A stretch of DNA of 37,580 nucleotides from NCBI GenBank assembly GCA_000179315.1, contig ADZZ01000343.1, forward strand, positions 1 through 37,580. The letters are read 5' to 3'. The DNA comes from a delta proteobacterium NaphS2. Lineage in GTDB: Bacteria > Desulfobacterota > DSM-4660 > Desulfatiglandales > Desulfatiglandaceae. Shown here one piece after another: positions 16,775 to 25,312 of the stretch (positions are counted from its first letter, which is position 1; each line of letters begins with the position of its first letter). Both the position numbers and the translations under genes were made by a program. The notes below the pieces were generated by a model. The model was not told the origin of the DNA and searched no databases. It saw only the letters and a list, made by a program, of their open reading frames with translations.

Positions 16775-16911
16775 TGGGAGGGGCCGGGGCCAACTGCTAC
16801 CAATCTCATGTGGTCTTATGATACGTAGTAGCCGCGTGCGGCGAGGGCGTAGTCTGAGGCATATTGCGTTAAGGTTGCTGAAGAAACCGGTCTACTCGAC
16901 AGGTGAGAATT

Positions 16912-17832
16912 ATGGATTGGCTGAATTATCATCATTTGCACTATTTCTGGACGGTTATGCAGGAAGGAAGCATTACCGCAGCCTGTAAAAGGCTCCGGCT
17001 TTCACCTTCTACTGTCAGTACCCAGATCAGTAAACTTGAAGAAACGCTGGGCGGCAAACTTTTCCGAAAGGTGGGTCGAAATCTGGAACCCACCGATATG
17101 GGACGACTTGTATTTCGCTATGCCAACGGCATTTTCCACCTCGGAAGAGAGATGATGGAAACGGTGCGGGGGCAGGTAACCATGAGGCCGTTGTCACTAA
17201 GAGCCGGAATTGTAGATGTTTTGCCAAAACTGATTATCCGCAACTTACTGGAACCGGCCATGAATCTTCCTGAAAAAGTCCATTTGATTTGTCATGAAGA
17301 TAAGGAAGAACAACTGCTTGCCGGACTGGCTATCCACGAACTTGACCTGGTCCTGAGTGATTCTCCTGCCCGAAAAGGATTGAACGTAAAGGTCTACAAC
17401 CATCTCCTTGGAGAATGTGGCATCACATTCTTTGGGGGGCGCAACCTGTTCAAAAAATTCCAAAAAGGGTTCCCCAAATCGCTTGACGGCGCCCCCATGC
17501 TCTTTCCGTTAAATACAACCACAATCAGAAAAGGGCTGGAAAGATGGTTTGAGTCACTCAAATTACAGCCGATGATTGTAGCGGAATTTGAAGACAGCGC
17601 CCTGATGAAGGCATTCGGTCAAAACAACCACGGGATTTTTGCGGTCCCTTCGGTTATCGAACAAGACGTGAAACGAAAATATCAAGTTGAAATTGTGGGA
17701 AGAACTGATGCCGTTCGCGAACGGTTCTACGCAATCAGCTATCAACGAATCATCAAACATCCCGCAGTCACGGCCATTACACAAAGGGCGAGACGGGATT
17801 TTTTTGTCAGACCTAAGCCGGTATCAACTTAG
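16912..17832 (+). CDS. nhaR: NhaR-type LysR transcriptional regulator
   Basis: A 306-aa LysR-family regulator. The N-terminus MDWLNYHHLHYFW is typical of NhaR, and the winged-helix segment (SITAACKRLRLSPSTVSTQISKLEE, read in two halves around residues 20-45) is intact. The effector domain begins near residue 90 and contains LDLVLSDSP and FGQNNHGIFAVPS. NhaR proteins activate sodium/proton antiporter or surface genes in response to cations. The ATG at 16912 is preferred; a GTG three codons earlier falls in the ribosome binding region (AGGTGAG). The gene starts 12 bases after the group II intron. No antiporter lies nearby; the closest downstream gene is convergent, so its target is unknown. Confidence 0.88.
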   Translation: MDWLNYHHLHYFWTVMQEGSITAACKRLRLSPSTVSTQISKLEETLGGKLFRKVGRNLEPTDMGRLVFRYANGIFHLGREMMETVRGQVTMRPLSLRAGIVDVLPKLIIRNLLEPAMNLPEKVHLICHEDKEEQLLAGLAIHELDLVLSDSPARKGLNVKVYNHLLGECGITFFGGRNLFKKFQKGFPKSLDGAPMLFPLNTTTIRKGLERWFESLKLQPMIVAEFEDSALMKAFGQNNHGIFAVPSVIEQDVKRKYQVEIVGRTDAVRERFYAISYQRIIKHPAVTAITQRARRDFFVRPKPVST

Positions 17833-17975
17833 ATGCGATCTATTGATACTTTTTTAAATCATACTTATCAGCCAGTACACGCCTTTCATCTGCAGGAAGA
17901 GATGGGATGTACCTTTTCCACCCGGGACACCACCCGGCATGCCATCTCCATATGCGGCCTAAAAATGATGCGGGG

Positions 17976-19823
17976 TTATAAACTGCTGTTCTTGAAATCT
18001 GAATAAATATCCGAATCATGATAGCCCATGAATTTTTTGAACCCCTCTCCCCCCATGTATTTCTTCAACACCTTTTCATCCGTCCGGGTGAGATCCACAA
18101 ACATCAGACCGTCCAGAGTGTCACTGAACCGGTGGTCCACATTAAATGAAAGGACCTTGCCGCCCAGTTTCATGTATTGCTTTAAAAGAATGGGAATTCC
18201 CTTGCCATCTCCTTCAATGGAAGAAATCCAGGACGAAAGTTCATCCAGATTATTGCGATGGAGATTTTCTTTTCTTCTGATCAGAGAGACCACCTTGTTT
18301 CGACGTAACGGCTTGCGCGGTCGGACCATTTTAGAGAGGTCGGATGAAAAAGTATTCAGTTTCAGAAAAGCCGCCATGAGTTGACGAGAATACTGGCCGT
18401 ACCCGCCGGATATGCTGACCGCTCCAAAGAGGATCTTATAATAAGGATGTCGTGCGATATACTGTCCGATCCCTTTCCAGAGAAGCATCAACGGGGAATA
18501 ATCCTTCTGATATTCGACTCTGATAAATGTTCGTCCCAACTCAAGCGCGGGTCCCAATTGACTGAGCAGCTGCGTGCGGTATTTGAAGAGTGTGTGAGTG
18601 TATAATCCCTTTTTTCCGTGCTTCGGCAATATCTCAAGGGTCGGACCCAGGCGGTAGGCACCCACCAGTTCTTCGTTGGGGTTGTTCCACACAAACAGAT
18701 GCGTATAGATGTTGTCAAAACGGTCCAGGTCGATGGAATTCCCCGTTCCTTCATCTACCATCCGGAACGTTTTTTCCCGCAATCGCCCTATCTCACGAAG
18801 TATCATTGGAATCTGCCGGCTTCTCGCGTAGTAAACAGTAAACCTTGCGCTTTCCATAAGCTTTTGAGCATCGGAAAGAGAATCCACATCCTTTTTGAGT
18901 AGCGCTTTGTCGCTCGGACGCGCAATCGGTGTCATATTTCCGGCAGGTGTCTTTGATCTTCCGGGCTGTGAGGCTTTCTGCATATTGCCTTCCGCCATTT
19001 TGAGCAGATAGGTCCGAAACCTTAGATATTCAGTCAGGTCGTGCACATTTTTGAGGGCGGTCAGGTTTTTGTATGGGAGAAGTTGTCCGATTTTGAACTG
19101 GACGACCTTACCTTCTTTCTTAACGGTTTCACGGGGGAGCATGGCTGTTCGAAGCCTTGGATGGGCAAGTCCCAAAATTTGAAAGAGCGCGCTGTTTCTC
19201 CCTTTGAAATAGACCGGCAGCACAGGGGCGCCCGTCAGTTGCACCAGTCTCCCGACCGTATGGTTCCAGGGAGGGTCTTCAACTTTTCTTCGCTTCCATG
19301 AAAAATGAGAGACTTCACCAGCGGGCAGTACGATGAGCATTCCACCCGATTTCACCCAGCGGATGGCGTTGCGCATGGAAACGATGTTTCTGGCGGCGGA
19401 ACCGTTTCTATTGAATGGATCCACGGGAAGAAAAATAGGGTTCAATTCAAATATATTCAGCAAGAAATAGTTGACGAGGATTTTAATGTCTTTTCTAACG
19501 GCTGAAAGGGCTGAGGCCAGTATAATACCGTCAAGGCCGCCAAAAGGATGATTGGCCACCACAATGACAGGACCTGATGATGGAATGGCTCGTTCCAAGT
19601 CTTTGTCAATTCCGTGTTTGATTTGTAGCCGGTCAAGGGTATGGGCAAGGAATTGAAAAGGATCATCGCACTGGGGAAGGCTGTGGTAAATGCGTTTAAA
19701 ATCATCTATTGAAAAAATTTTTTCCAACAACCCGTTAACCCCTGCCATAACGGTCTTTCTGACGGGCTGATCATCCAGCCCCTCCAGCGGAATAAGGGTT
19801 TTAAAGCGCTCCTTCCGGGACAT
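17976..19823 (-). CDS. olsF: Bifunctional ornithine lipid synthase (OlsF-like)
   Basis: A 615-aa fusion of two acyltransferases. The N-terminal half is a PlsC-type O-acyltransferase with NHPFGGLD (His92 and Asp98 of the HxxxxD motif) and LPAGEVSHF near 167. After a linker rich in Lys/Pro (about 280-310), the C-terminal half is a GNAT-like, hemolysin-related N-acyltransferase (VGAYRLGPT, ELGRTFIRVEYQKDY). This order matches OlsF, which N-acylates ornithine and then adds a second acyl chain to make a phosphorus-free membrane lipid, often under phosphate limitation or stress. AAAGGAGGT precedes the ATG. It is convergent to the NhaR-type regulator. A related amino acid head group cannot be excluded. 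Confidence 0.83.
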   Translation of the reverse strand: MSRKERFKTLIPLEGLDDQPVRKTVMAGVNGLLEKIFSIDDFKRIYHSLPQCDDPFQFLAHTLDRLQIKHGIDKDLERAIPSSGPVIVVANHPFGGLDGIILASALSAVRKDIKILVNYFLLNIFELNPIFLPVDPFNRNGSAARNIVSMRNAIRWVKSGGMLIVLPAGEVSHFSWKRRKVEDPPWNHTVGRLVQLTGAPVLPVYFKGRNSALFQILGLAHPRLRTAMLPRETVKKEGKVVQFKIGQLLPYKNLTALKNVHDLTEYLRFRTYLLKMAEGNMQKASQPGRSKTPAGNMTPIARPSDKALLKKDVDSLSDAQKLMESARFTVYYARSRQIPMILREIGRLREKTFRMVDEGTGNSIDLDRFDNIYTHLFVWNNPNEELVGAYRLGPTLEILPKHGKKGLYTHTLFKYRTQLLSQLGPALELGRTFIRVEYQKDYSPLMLLWKGIGQYIARHPYYKILFGAVSISGGYGQYSRQLMAAFLKLNTFSSDLSKMVRPRKPLRRNKVVSLIRRKENLHRNNLDELSSWISSIEGDGKGIPILLKQYMKLGGKVLSFNVDHRFSDTLDGLMFVDLTRTDEKVLKKYMGGEGFKKFMGYHDSDIYSDFKNSSL

Positions 19824-19974
19824 TTGTGACCTCCTTTAAATTTTGAAAAAAGATCTTTAACATTTAAAGGAGTATTAGACGGGAAGGGTTAGCGAAAGAT
19901 GTGGATGAAATTAAAAAATGAATAGTGTTGGGTTTAACGCGTTTAACGTTTATGAAACTTTTTTTAAAATGGTG

Positions 19975-20307
19975 TCAGGATGGCAGTGTTTTGGAGGAAA
20001 CGGGATCGAACGGTTCGCGCATTTCCCCAAAAACTCTCCATCGAAGCTTCAAAAACCGTTCAAAAAGGGTTTCGTCTATTTCAAAAGGCCTAGCAGGAAG
20101 CGCCGTTCTCAGAAACGAGATGAGTTCCTCCAGGGTATTCTCATAACGGGCAGGCAGATCACCGAGCGACTTGCCATCTTTTTTCTGCCGGTAGGCCCGT
20201 CGCCAAGCGGCCAACGCCTCCCGGTCCGCAAAGGATATGATCTCCGAAAGGTCTTTTTTTTCAATCGCCTTAAAAAAAGTATCGATGTCGTATGTATCCG
20301 ATATCAT
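19975..20307 (-). CDS. Hypothetical protein, 110 aa
   Basis: Family not recognised. The protein is soluble and helical, rich in charged and aromatic residues (DTYDIDTFFKAIEKKDL, FLRTALPARPFEID). No membrane segment or signal peptide is visible. The ATG at 20307 is chosen because GGAGAAA lies just before it; a TTG seven codons earlier overlaps that ribosome binding site. It lies between the ornithine-lipid synthase and the P-type ATPase, on the same strand as both, and could share a transcript with either. Confidence 0.65.
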   Translation of the reverse strand: MISDTYDIDTFFKAIEKKDLSEIISFADREALAAWRRAYRQKKDGKSLGDLPARYENTLEELISFLRTALPARPFEIDETLFERFLKLRWRVFGEMREPFDPVSSKTLPS

Positions 20308-20402
20308 GGGTATTTCTCCATAAGACAATTATTGATGTCTTAATCTGACAGGTGTTTCTTGAAAACGAAATGTTAGAATAGACCCCAAATGTTAGCATTG
20401 TG

Positions 20403-22616
20403 TTAGGATGGGGCCGAGGTGAGTATTTTTTTTGTTTCAGGCGCCCATTTCAGGATACGACCTGAATTGATCAAAATGCCCAGGCTGTGCCCCACGTGCA
20501 TGACCCCCGAGAATGCGGGGGGCATCCATCCCGGCACAGCCATAATGATGCCGATCGCATTGGTCAAGGTGGCAAGCCAGAAATTTTGATCAACAATTTG
20601 AAGTGTTTTTTTCGACAAATCCTTAAGGAAAAGGAGGCCATTCAGATCGTTTCTTAGAAGGACAATGTCCGCGGCCTCAACCGCAACATCCGAACCCCCT
20701 GCCCCCATGGACACCCCGATGTTCGCGTCGGACAAAACCAGGGCGTCGTTAACCCCGTCTCCAACCATCATCACACGTTTCCCCTCTCCCCTCATCTTCT
20801 TGATGAGATCGGATTTCTCATGGGGCAGGAGGTCCCCGCGGTAGTTGTCAAAGTCATAGGCGGCCGCCATGGTTTGAACAACGGATTCGGAATCTCCGCT
20901 GACCAGATAAAGAATTGGATGGCCCTCTTCTTTGAGGCGGTCAAGCACGGTGGAAAGGCCGGGCCTGGGGCTGTTATGGATGGCGATGATGCCCTGAAGA
21001 CGACCGTTTTTGGCCACGTAGACGACGCTCTGGCCGGATGATCGAAAATGCACTGCCTTGCGGTGATAATAGTTTGTCTTGATCCCATTGGATTCAAGAA
21101 AGCCTTCATTTCCCACAAGAACGGCGTCTTTTCCCAAAACCGCTGAAACACCCCTTCCGAGAGATACGTCGGTTTGGGTGGGCTGTGTCAGTTCGAGATT
21201 TCGGCGGCGTGCCTCTGTGATCAACGCCGTGGCCATGGGATGGGTTGCCAGTGCCTCCGCACTGGCCGCCAATTGCAGGACGCGATCGGAAGGCTGTCCC
21301 GGTGCGCGGGTGAGAATGGTCGTGACGCAAAGATCAGCGGCGGTCAGCGTTCCGGTCTTGTCAAAGCAGATCACATCGATGTTGGGCAACTGTTCCAGGT
21401 GCACCCCCCCCTTTATGAGAATCCGATGCCGGGCCGCATTTGCAATGGCCGCGGCAACGGCGGTTGAGGCCGCCAGAACCGTGGCGCAGGGACAGGCCAT
21501 GACCAGCATCACGGAAAAAGTGCGGGAAAAACTTCGGGTCAGGATAAAGGTGAAAAAGGTGGCGATGAGTCCCAGTTTGGTAAGGCGCGCCGTCAGAACG
21601 TCCGCGCGTTTCTCGGCGATTGTCGGCTGGGATAGGGATATTTCAACAAGGTGCCGGATCCGTGCGAGAAACGTCTCTTCCCCCAATCTGTCCGCCCGTA
21701 TGTGGAAGGACCCTTGCTGGACACGGGTTCCCGCAAAAACCTGATTATTTTTCCGGCACATCTCCGGTTTTGCCCTGCCGGTGATCTGTGAAGTATCAAC
21801 CAGCCCCTCCCCTTTTAGAACCCTCCCATCAACCGGTATCATCATCCCCGCATGTACCACCACCGTTTGCCCCACGCGAATTTCCCTTGAGGAGATTTCG
21901 ATTTCCTTTTGTTCAGACAATACAAAAGTTCTGTCAGGGGTTACTTCAAGCAGTTCCAGGACACTTTTCCGTGCCCTTTCAGTGGCATACGCCTCCAGCA
22001 ATGTGCCGATGGAGAGTATCCACAGGATCTCGAGAGCAGCCAGCGCTTCGCCCGTGAATATGGCCAGAACCGCTGAAACGGAGAGAAATGGAAAAAGCCC
22101 CATCCGCTCTTTTTGAACCAGGTCTTGGGAGGCGCGCAAAAAAAGCGGTATGGCGCCGAACATGGCGGCAAGGCCCGTAAGACTAAGGGGTCCCTGTGAA
22201 ATGGAAGCCCCAAGGATCAGACGCCTTAAAAACAGAAAAGCCATGAAACCGGAAAGAGCCACGGCATTCAACAGGTAAAACCCCAGAGATTGAAATAACC
22301 GAAATTTCCGCTTCCCTTCAGAGGGCACAACATAGTCTTTTGAAAATTTCGTCAGGTCCCTGGTTACAAGCGCAGGCAATTGGGATTGAAGGGCTTCCAC
22401 AAAATCCGGTCCAGTTATTTTATCTTCGTCATAACGGATAATCAGACTGCCGGTGACAAGACGGGTTTCGGCATGTTCAACGTCTTCCCTCTTCATGAGA
22501 CGGTTTTTCAGAAAGTCTGCCAGAACTCTGGAAGAGCGAAGCTCGGGTATCCTGAACCGCACGCGTCCGGGAACGGCATGACACAATCGAATATCAATTT
22601 CCGGATGATGGGCCAT
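20403..22616 (-). CDS. P1B-type metal-transporting ATPase with N-terminal HMA2-like domain
   Basis: A metal-translocating P-type ATPase of 737 aa in the inner or an internal membrane. The N-terminus is an HMA2-like module without CxxC: VPGRVRFRIPELR (about 15-27) and TRLVTGSLIIRYDEDK. Eight membrane helices follow, with the ion-path motif ACPCAT near 373. Catalytic motifs: DKTGTLT (phosphorylated Asp about 418), the nucleotide-site THPMATAL, and GDGVNDA near 618. The actuator motif reads ITGRAKPE (about 278) where P-type ATPases normally have TGE. The Arg-rich N-terminus and CPC path fit the P1B-6 (FezB) group linked with ferrosomes; a copper or zinc exporter is less likely given the missing CxxC. 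The ATG at 22616 is preferred to a TTG 15 codons upstream. Confidence 0.85.
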   Translation of the reverse strand: MAHHPEIDIRLCHAVPGRVRFRIPELRSSRVLADFLKNRLMKREDVEHAETRLVTGSLIIRYDEDKITGPDFVEALQSQLPALVTRDLTKFSKDYVVPSEGKRKFRLFQSLGFYLLNAVALSGFMAFLFLRRLILGASISQGPLSLTGLAAMFGAIPLFLRASQDLVQKERMGLFPFLSVSAVLAIFTGEALAALEILWILSIGTLLEAYATERARKSVLELLEVTPDRTFVLSEQKEIEISSREIRVGQTVVVHAGMMIPVDGRVLKGEGLVDTSQITGRAKPEMCRKNNQVFAGTRVQQGSFHIRADRLGEETFLARIRHLVEISLSQPTIAEKRADVLTARLTKLGLIATFFTFILTRSFSRTFSVMLVMACPCATVLAASTAVAAAIANAARHRILIKGGVHLEQLPNIDVICFDKTGTLTAADLCVTTILTRAPGQPSDRVLQLAASAEALATHPMATALITEARRRNLELTQPTQTDVSLGRGVSAVLGKDAVLVGNEGFLESNGIKTNYYHRKAVHFRSSGQSVVYVAKNGRLQGIIAIHNSPRPGLSTVLDRLKEEGHPILYLVSGDSESVVQTMAAAYDFDNYRGDLLPHEKSDLIKKMRGEGKRVMMVGDGVNDALVLSDANIGVSMGAGGSDVAVEAADIVLLRNDLNGLLFLKDLSKKTLQIVDQNFWLATLTNAIGIIMAVPGWMPPAFSGVMHVGHSLGILINSGRILKWAPETKKILTSAPS

Positions 22617-22675
22617 TAAAAGATCTTTCCATCTTTTAAAAATGCAAAAAGCATGAAACAAGGTACGCGCAAAGA

Positions 22676-22683
22676 ATTCTTAA
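22676..22683. repeat. Left copy of 8-bp target site duplication
   Basis: ATTCTTAA directly abuts the left terminal repeat of the IS4-family element and is identical to the copy at 24278-24285. Confidence 0.85.
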
Positions 22684-24277
22684 CTGAAGTTTCACAGAAA
22701 ATGCCCCCGGCTTGATCAGCCGACCATGCGCAGCAACGCCTCCAGGAAAGATTTTCGGGGCAGTTTGTTGTCTTGGTTGCAAACGGCATGAAAATCATCG
22801 CTCAATGCGGACTTAGCGATGATATGTCTCAGGTCGGAAAAGGCGAAACTGTTGCGACCCTTGACCTTGTGCCTGCGTTCGGGAATGTTTTCGAGCCGTG
22901 AACCATAGATCCAAATGATTGTTGCGGCCATTATGGAAAAATTGATGTGATTGATCACTGCCTGTGCATTGCGGGTTTGGCTTTTGCTGCTTCCAATGTC
23001 TTGCTTGATCTCCTTGAAACCCGACTCGATTTTCCACCTGGCCCCATAATACTCGATAATTTGCTCAACCGACAGCTTCAAGTCCGTGGAGAAGATTGCG
23101 ATCCACTGTGTTTTTCGAAAGACCCAGACAACCCGGACAGGGCACTTGAGTGTTTTGAGCATAACGATTTGGGAGTATGCGTTGACTTCACGGTATTTTC
23201 CGTACAGGAAGACGTGATAGGTTGAAGCGTACGCCATGAATGCCGCCGCCATTTCAGCGCACGAACCCAACCTGCTGCCATATTTTTTGGGTCTTCCCGG
23301 CTTTTTGGAAGAACCGATCTTGGGGATGGAGTACAGTACGGTATTGGAACGTAATCTTGAAAGCAAATGAACAAAATTTCCGAGTTTAGTGCGGAGGGGT
23401 TTGAACAGGCCGTTATTTCCGAACCAGCTGTCACAAACGATTATTATGTCAACGCCGGCAAAGTGTTGAGCTACCTGAATTACCATCTCGACAGCTTGTT
23501 GGAGTTTGGTTTGGAAAGAAACGACCTTTCCGGCAACCCTCATATTGTCCGATTTGGCATTTATGGCCTTTTGGGGCAAATAAAATCGCTGTGAAAGGGG
23601 GAGACAAGCCCATCGTCCTTTGATGACCTTTAACAGACCAATAAGAACCACATTCTGTGCCCATGGATATTTGGATTGATTGTCCTTTGCGGCATGATCG
23701 AAGATATGAGAACATCCGAAGATGTTGCGACCTGTCTTTGGATTGATGAAATCATCTAATGCGATCATAAGTCGCCCATCGGACAAGGGGTCAGGAATGA
23801 GGTGCCATAAGGCGGCCCATAGGTTATGCCATGGTATTTTGTTGGAAGCCATAAAGGTGTAGAATCGACGTTTGTTAATGTTGAGCCCAAACAAGGTATT
23901 GAGGCAACGCAACACGTTTGAAGAGATAGATGAAGTGAAAGGGATGATGAAAGCCAGGATGGCATAAGAGAACCAGTGTGCTCGTTCCCTGCCGAGATTG
24001 GTGGAAGAAAAAGCATTTTGTAGAGGCTTTAAGATATCGTTTAGAATAAACATGTTGCCAAGCTCCTTTCCGATGGAATATCAATAAGTTGTTATCGAAT
24101 CCTATCACGAGATGGAGCGAATTTCAAGGGTAAAAAGTTAAATAACTAGTTGAATTTATTGGCATAAAAATTGAAAAAATTTTCATTTTTCGTGCCAAAA
24201 TTCTCTGCGCATAATAAAAAAAATGCGCGGAACTGGCTGGAAAAATTGGAAAAGGTTCAAAAACGGTGAAACTTTAG
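22684..24277 (-). mobile_element. IS4-family insertion sequence, complete
   Basis: A 1594-bp element bounded by 12-bp terminal inverted repeats: CTGAAGTTTCAC at 22684-22695 and GTGAAACTTTAG at 24266-24277 (11 of 12 match). The direct repeat ATTCTTAA lies immediately outside each end (22676-22683 and 24278-24285) and is an 8-bp target duplication. The single transposase gene is intact. The 200 bases between its start and the right end are AT-rich and untranslated. The unaltered duplication suggests a recent insertion. It separates the P1B ATPase promoter region from the DUF5132 operon. Confidence 0.9.
22716..24053 (-). CDS. IS4-family DDE transposase
   Basis: A 445-aa transposase that cuts and joins the ends of its IS. 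Acidic residues are visible at Asp100 or Asp101 (MIALDDFIN), Asp208 (IIVCDSWFG) and Glu343. Around the last, Y336-x2-R339-x3-E343-x6-K350 fits the YREK signature that defines the IS4 family (YYGARWKIESGFKEIK). The frame is uninterrupted. AAAGGAG lies nine bases before the ATG. It is the only gene of the element. Confidence 0.93.
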   Translation of the reverse strand: MFILNDILKPLQNAFSSTNLGRERAHWFSYAILAFIIPFTSSISSNVLRCLNTLFGLNINKRRFYTFMASNKIPWHNLWAALWHLIPDPLSDGRLMIALDDFINPKTGRNIFGCSHIFDHAAKDNQSKYPWAQNVVLIGLLKVIKGRWACLPLSQRFYLPQKAINAKSDNMRVAGKVVSFQTKLQQAVEMVIQVAQHFAGVDIIIVCDSWFGNNGLFKPLRTKLGNFVHLLSRLRSNTVLYSIPKIGSSKKPGRPKKYGSRLGSCAEMAAAFMAYASTYHVFLYGKYREVNAYSQIVMLKTLKCPVRVVWVFRKTQWIAIFSTDLKLSVEQIIEYYGARWKIESGFKEIKQDIGSSKSQTRNAQAVINHINFSIMAATIIWIYGSRLENIPERRHKVKGRNSFAFSDLRHIIAKSALSDDFHAVCNQDNKLPRKSFLEALLRMVG

Positions 24278-24285
24278 ATTCTTAA
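24278..24285. repeat. Right copy of 8-bp target site duplication
   Basis: ATTCTTAA follows the right terminal repeat directly and matches the copy at 22676-22683 at all eight bases. Confidence 0.85.
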
Positions 24286-24384
24286 TTAACAGTGCGTATT
24301 CTATTTGTCAAAGATTTTGCGGTGAACGTGAACGTAAGGCTGATTGAAATGCGGCTATAAATAGGGAAATAATGAAAAAAGGTT

Positions 24385-24414
24385 TTGACACAATAACTGA
24401 AAAAAACATAGCAT
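24385..24414 (+). promoter_or_regulatory. Candidate promoter of the DUF5132 operon
   Basis: A perfect TTGACA (24385-24390) is followed after 18 bases by TAGCAT (24409-24414), four of six for the -10 consensus, in AT-rich sequence about 90 bases before the DUF5132 start. It lies outside the IS element, so this operon's own promoter appears undisturbed. Confidence 0.4.
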
Positions 24415-24505
24415 TAATCTTCCGCTTACATAAATTTAACAATTTTCTAATGTATTTTTAGCGGAACGATATTACACACACCACAATAGTGAAAGGAGGT
24501 CTGTG

Positions 24506-24787
24506 ATGGCCCTACTGAGTTTACCAAAAGGATTGACCTGGGGAAGCGGCTTGGCCATTGGTGCCGCAAGCGTTGTTTTGGCGCCGGTTGTTTTACCGGT
24601 GGTGGGAGGTGTTTTAAAGTCTCTCACAAAGGCGGGCATCAAGGGCGGCATGGTTCTCTACGAAAAGGGGAAACTTTTCGCGGAAGAAACCAAAGAGACC
24701 GTAGAAGATTTGACGGAAGAGGCTAAGTCAGAATTGAAGACGGCTTCAAAAGCTGTGGCCGCGCCCAAAAAAGCGGTTGCCAAATAG
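24506..24787 (+). CDS. DUF5132 small membrane-associated protein
   Basis: A 93-aa protein with one long Gly/Val-rich hydrophobic segment (residues about 8-35, GSGLAIGAASVVLAPVVLPVV). A basic amphipathic stretch and an acidic coiled-coil-like tail follow (FAEETKETVEDLTEEAKSE), and the protein ends in an Ala/Lys-rich region. This pattern fits DUF5132, which as I recall is commonly encoded next to HMA2 proteins and P-type ATPases. The ATG at 24506 is preferred to the GTG one codon earlier because AAAGGAGGT then sits at a normal distance. It is the first gene of a plus-strand operon. A role in shaping or organising a membrane compartment is a guess. Confidence 0.75.
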   Translation: MALLSLPKGLTWGSGLAIGAASVVLAPVVLPVVGGVLKSLTKAGIKGGMVLYEKGKLFAEETKETVEDLTEEAKSELKTASKAVAAPKKAVAK

Positions 24788-24798
24788 AAGAACCGTCC

Positions 24799-25281
24799 AT
24801 GACGTTGCCTGAGGCCCATATCGGGCATCTAACCCCCGAGCGGGTCAGAATCAAAATCCCATCCCGAAGAGGCGATGAGGCTTATTTTTTGAGCGTCAAA
24901 GAGCTTCTCTTAAAGGACGGGGCTTTGGAAACCGTTCGGGTAAATTCCAAAACGGCAAGCGTTTTGCTTACGGGGTCCCTGACCGATCTTGCGAGGATTG
25001 CATCTATCGGGGAAAAGAGTGCCCTTTTCCAACTGGAAACCTCCATACCGAAGGTGGAACCGCTTTCATCAAAAATCGTGGCGCCTGTCCGCAATTTGGG
25101 GCGTTCCATTGATCGCTTTTCAGGGGGGGAGCTGGATCTGGCGGGAGCGGTATTCCTGGGCCTTATGGGGTGGGGCGTCACGCAACTGGTTAGGGGAAAT
25201 TTCGTAGCGCCGCCATGGTATGTTGCCTTCTGGTATGCCCTCGGAGTCTTTACCAGATCCCTTGCCGATAAATCGGAATAA
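24799..25281 (+). CDS. HMA2-like domain protein with membrane hairpin, 160 aa
   Basis: A small protein with an N-terminal HMA2-like module and a C-terminal membrane hairpin. The module reads TPERVRIKIPSRRGD (the usual Gly replaced by Glu) followed about 35 residues later by VNSKTASVLLTGSL. The C-terminus has two helices, AGAVFLGLMGWGVTQLV and PPWYVAFWYALGVFTRSL. This W-rich ending resembles that of the 182-aa HMA2 protein at 31260. There are no cysteines for metal binding. It starts 11 bases after the DUF5132 stop and is probably co-transcribed with it. A terminator follows. It is probably a partner or regulator of the neighbouring ATPases, by analogy with FezC-like proteins. Confidence 0.75.
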   Translation: MTLPEAHIGHLTPERVRIKIPSRRGDEAYFLSVKELLLKDGALETVRVNSKTASVLLTGSLTDLARIASIGEKSALFQLETSIPKVEPLSSKIVAPVRNLGRSIDRFSGGELDLAGAVFLGLMGWGVTQLVRGNFVAPPWYVAFWYALGVFTRSLADKSE

Positions 25282-25312
25282 ACCGCAGAACATATCTGAT
25301 TTGCTTAGAAAG

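Larger units (their letters stand above)
14922..16900 (+). mobile_element. Group II intron with reverse transcriptase
   Basis: A complete-looking group II intron of about 1.98 kb. The 5' end is GTGCGGCCGG (14922), in line with the GUGYG consensus. Domain V is recognisable at 16742-16774. A domain VI stem pairs 16778-16787 with 16887-16897, leaving an unpaired A at 16894 seven bases from the proposed 3' end GAC (16900). AACAGT at 15373-15378, in domain I, can pair fully with the last six bases of the 5' exon (ATTGTT; one G-U), as expected for EBS1-IBS1. Joining the exons would restore TTGTT-AGGTGAGAATTATG, the ribosome binding site and start of the regulator. The intron protein is encoded in domain IV. 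Confidence 0.85.
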
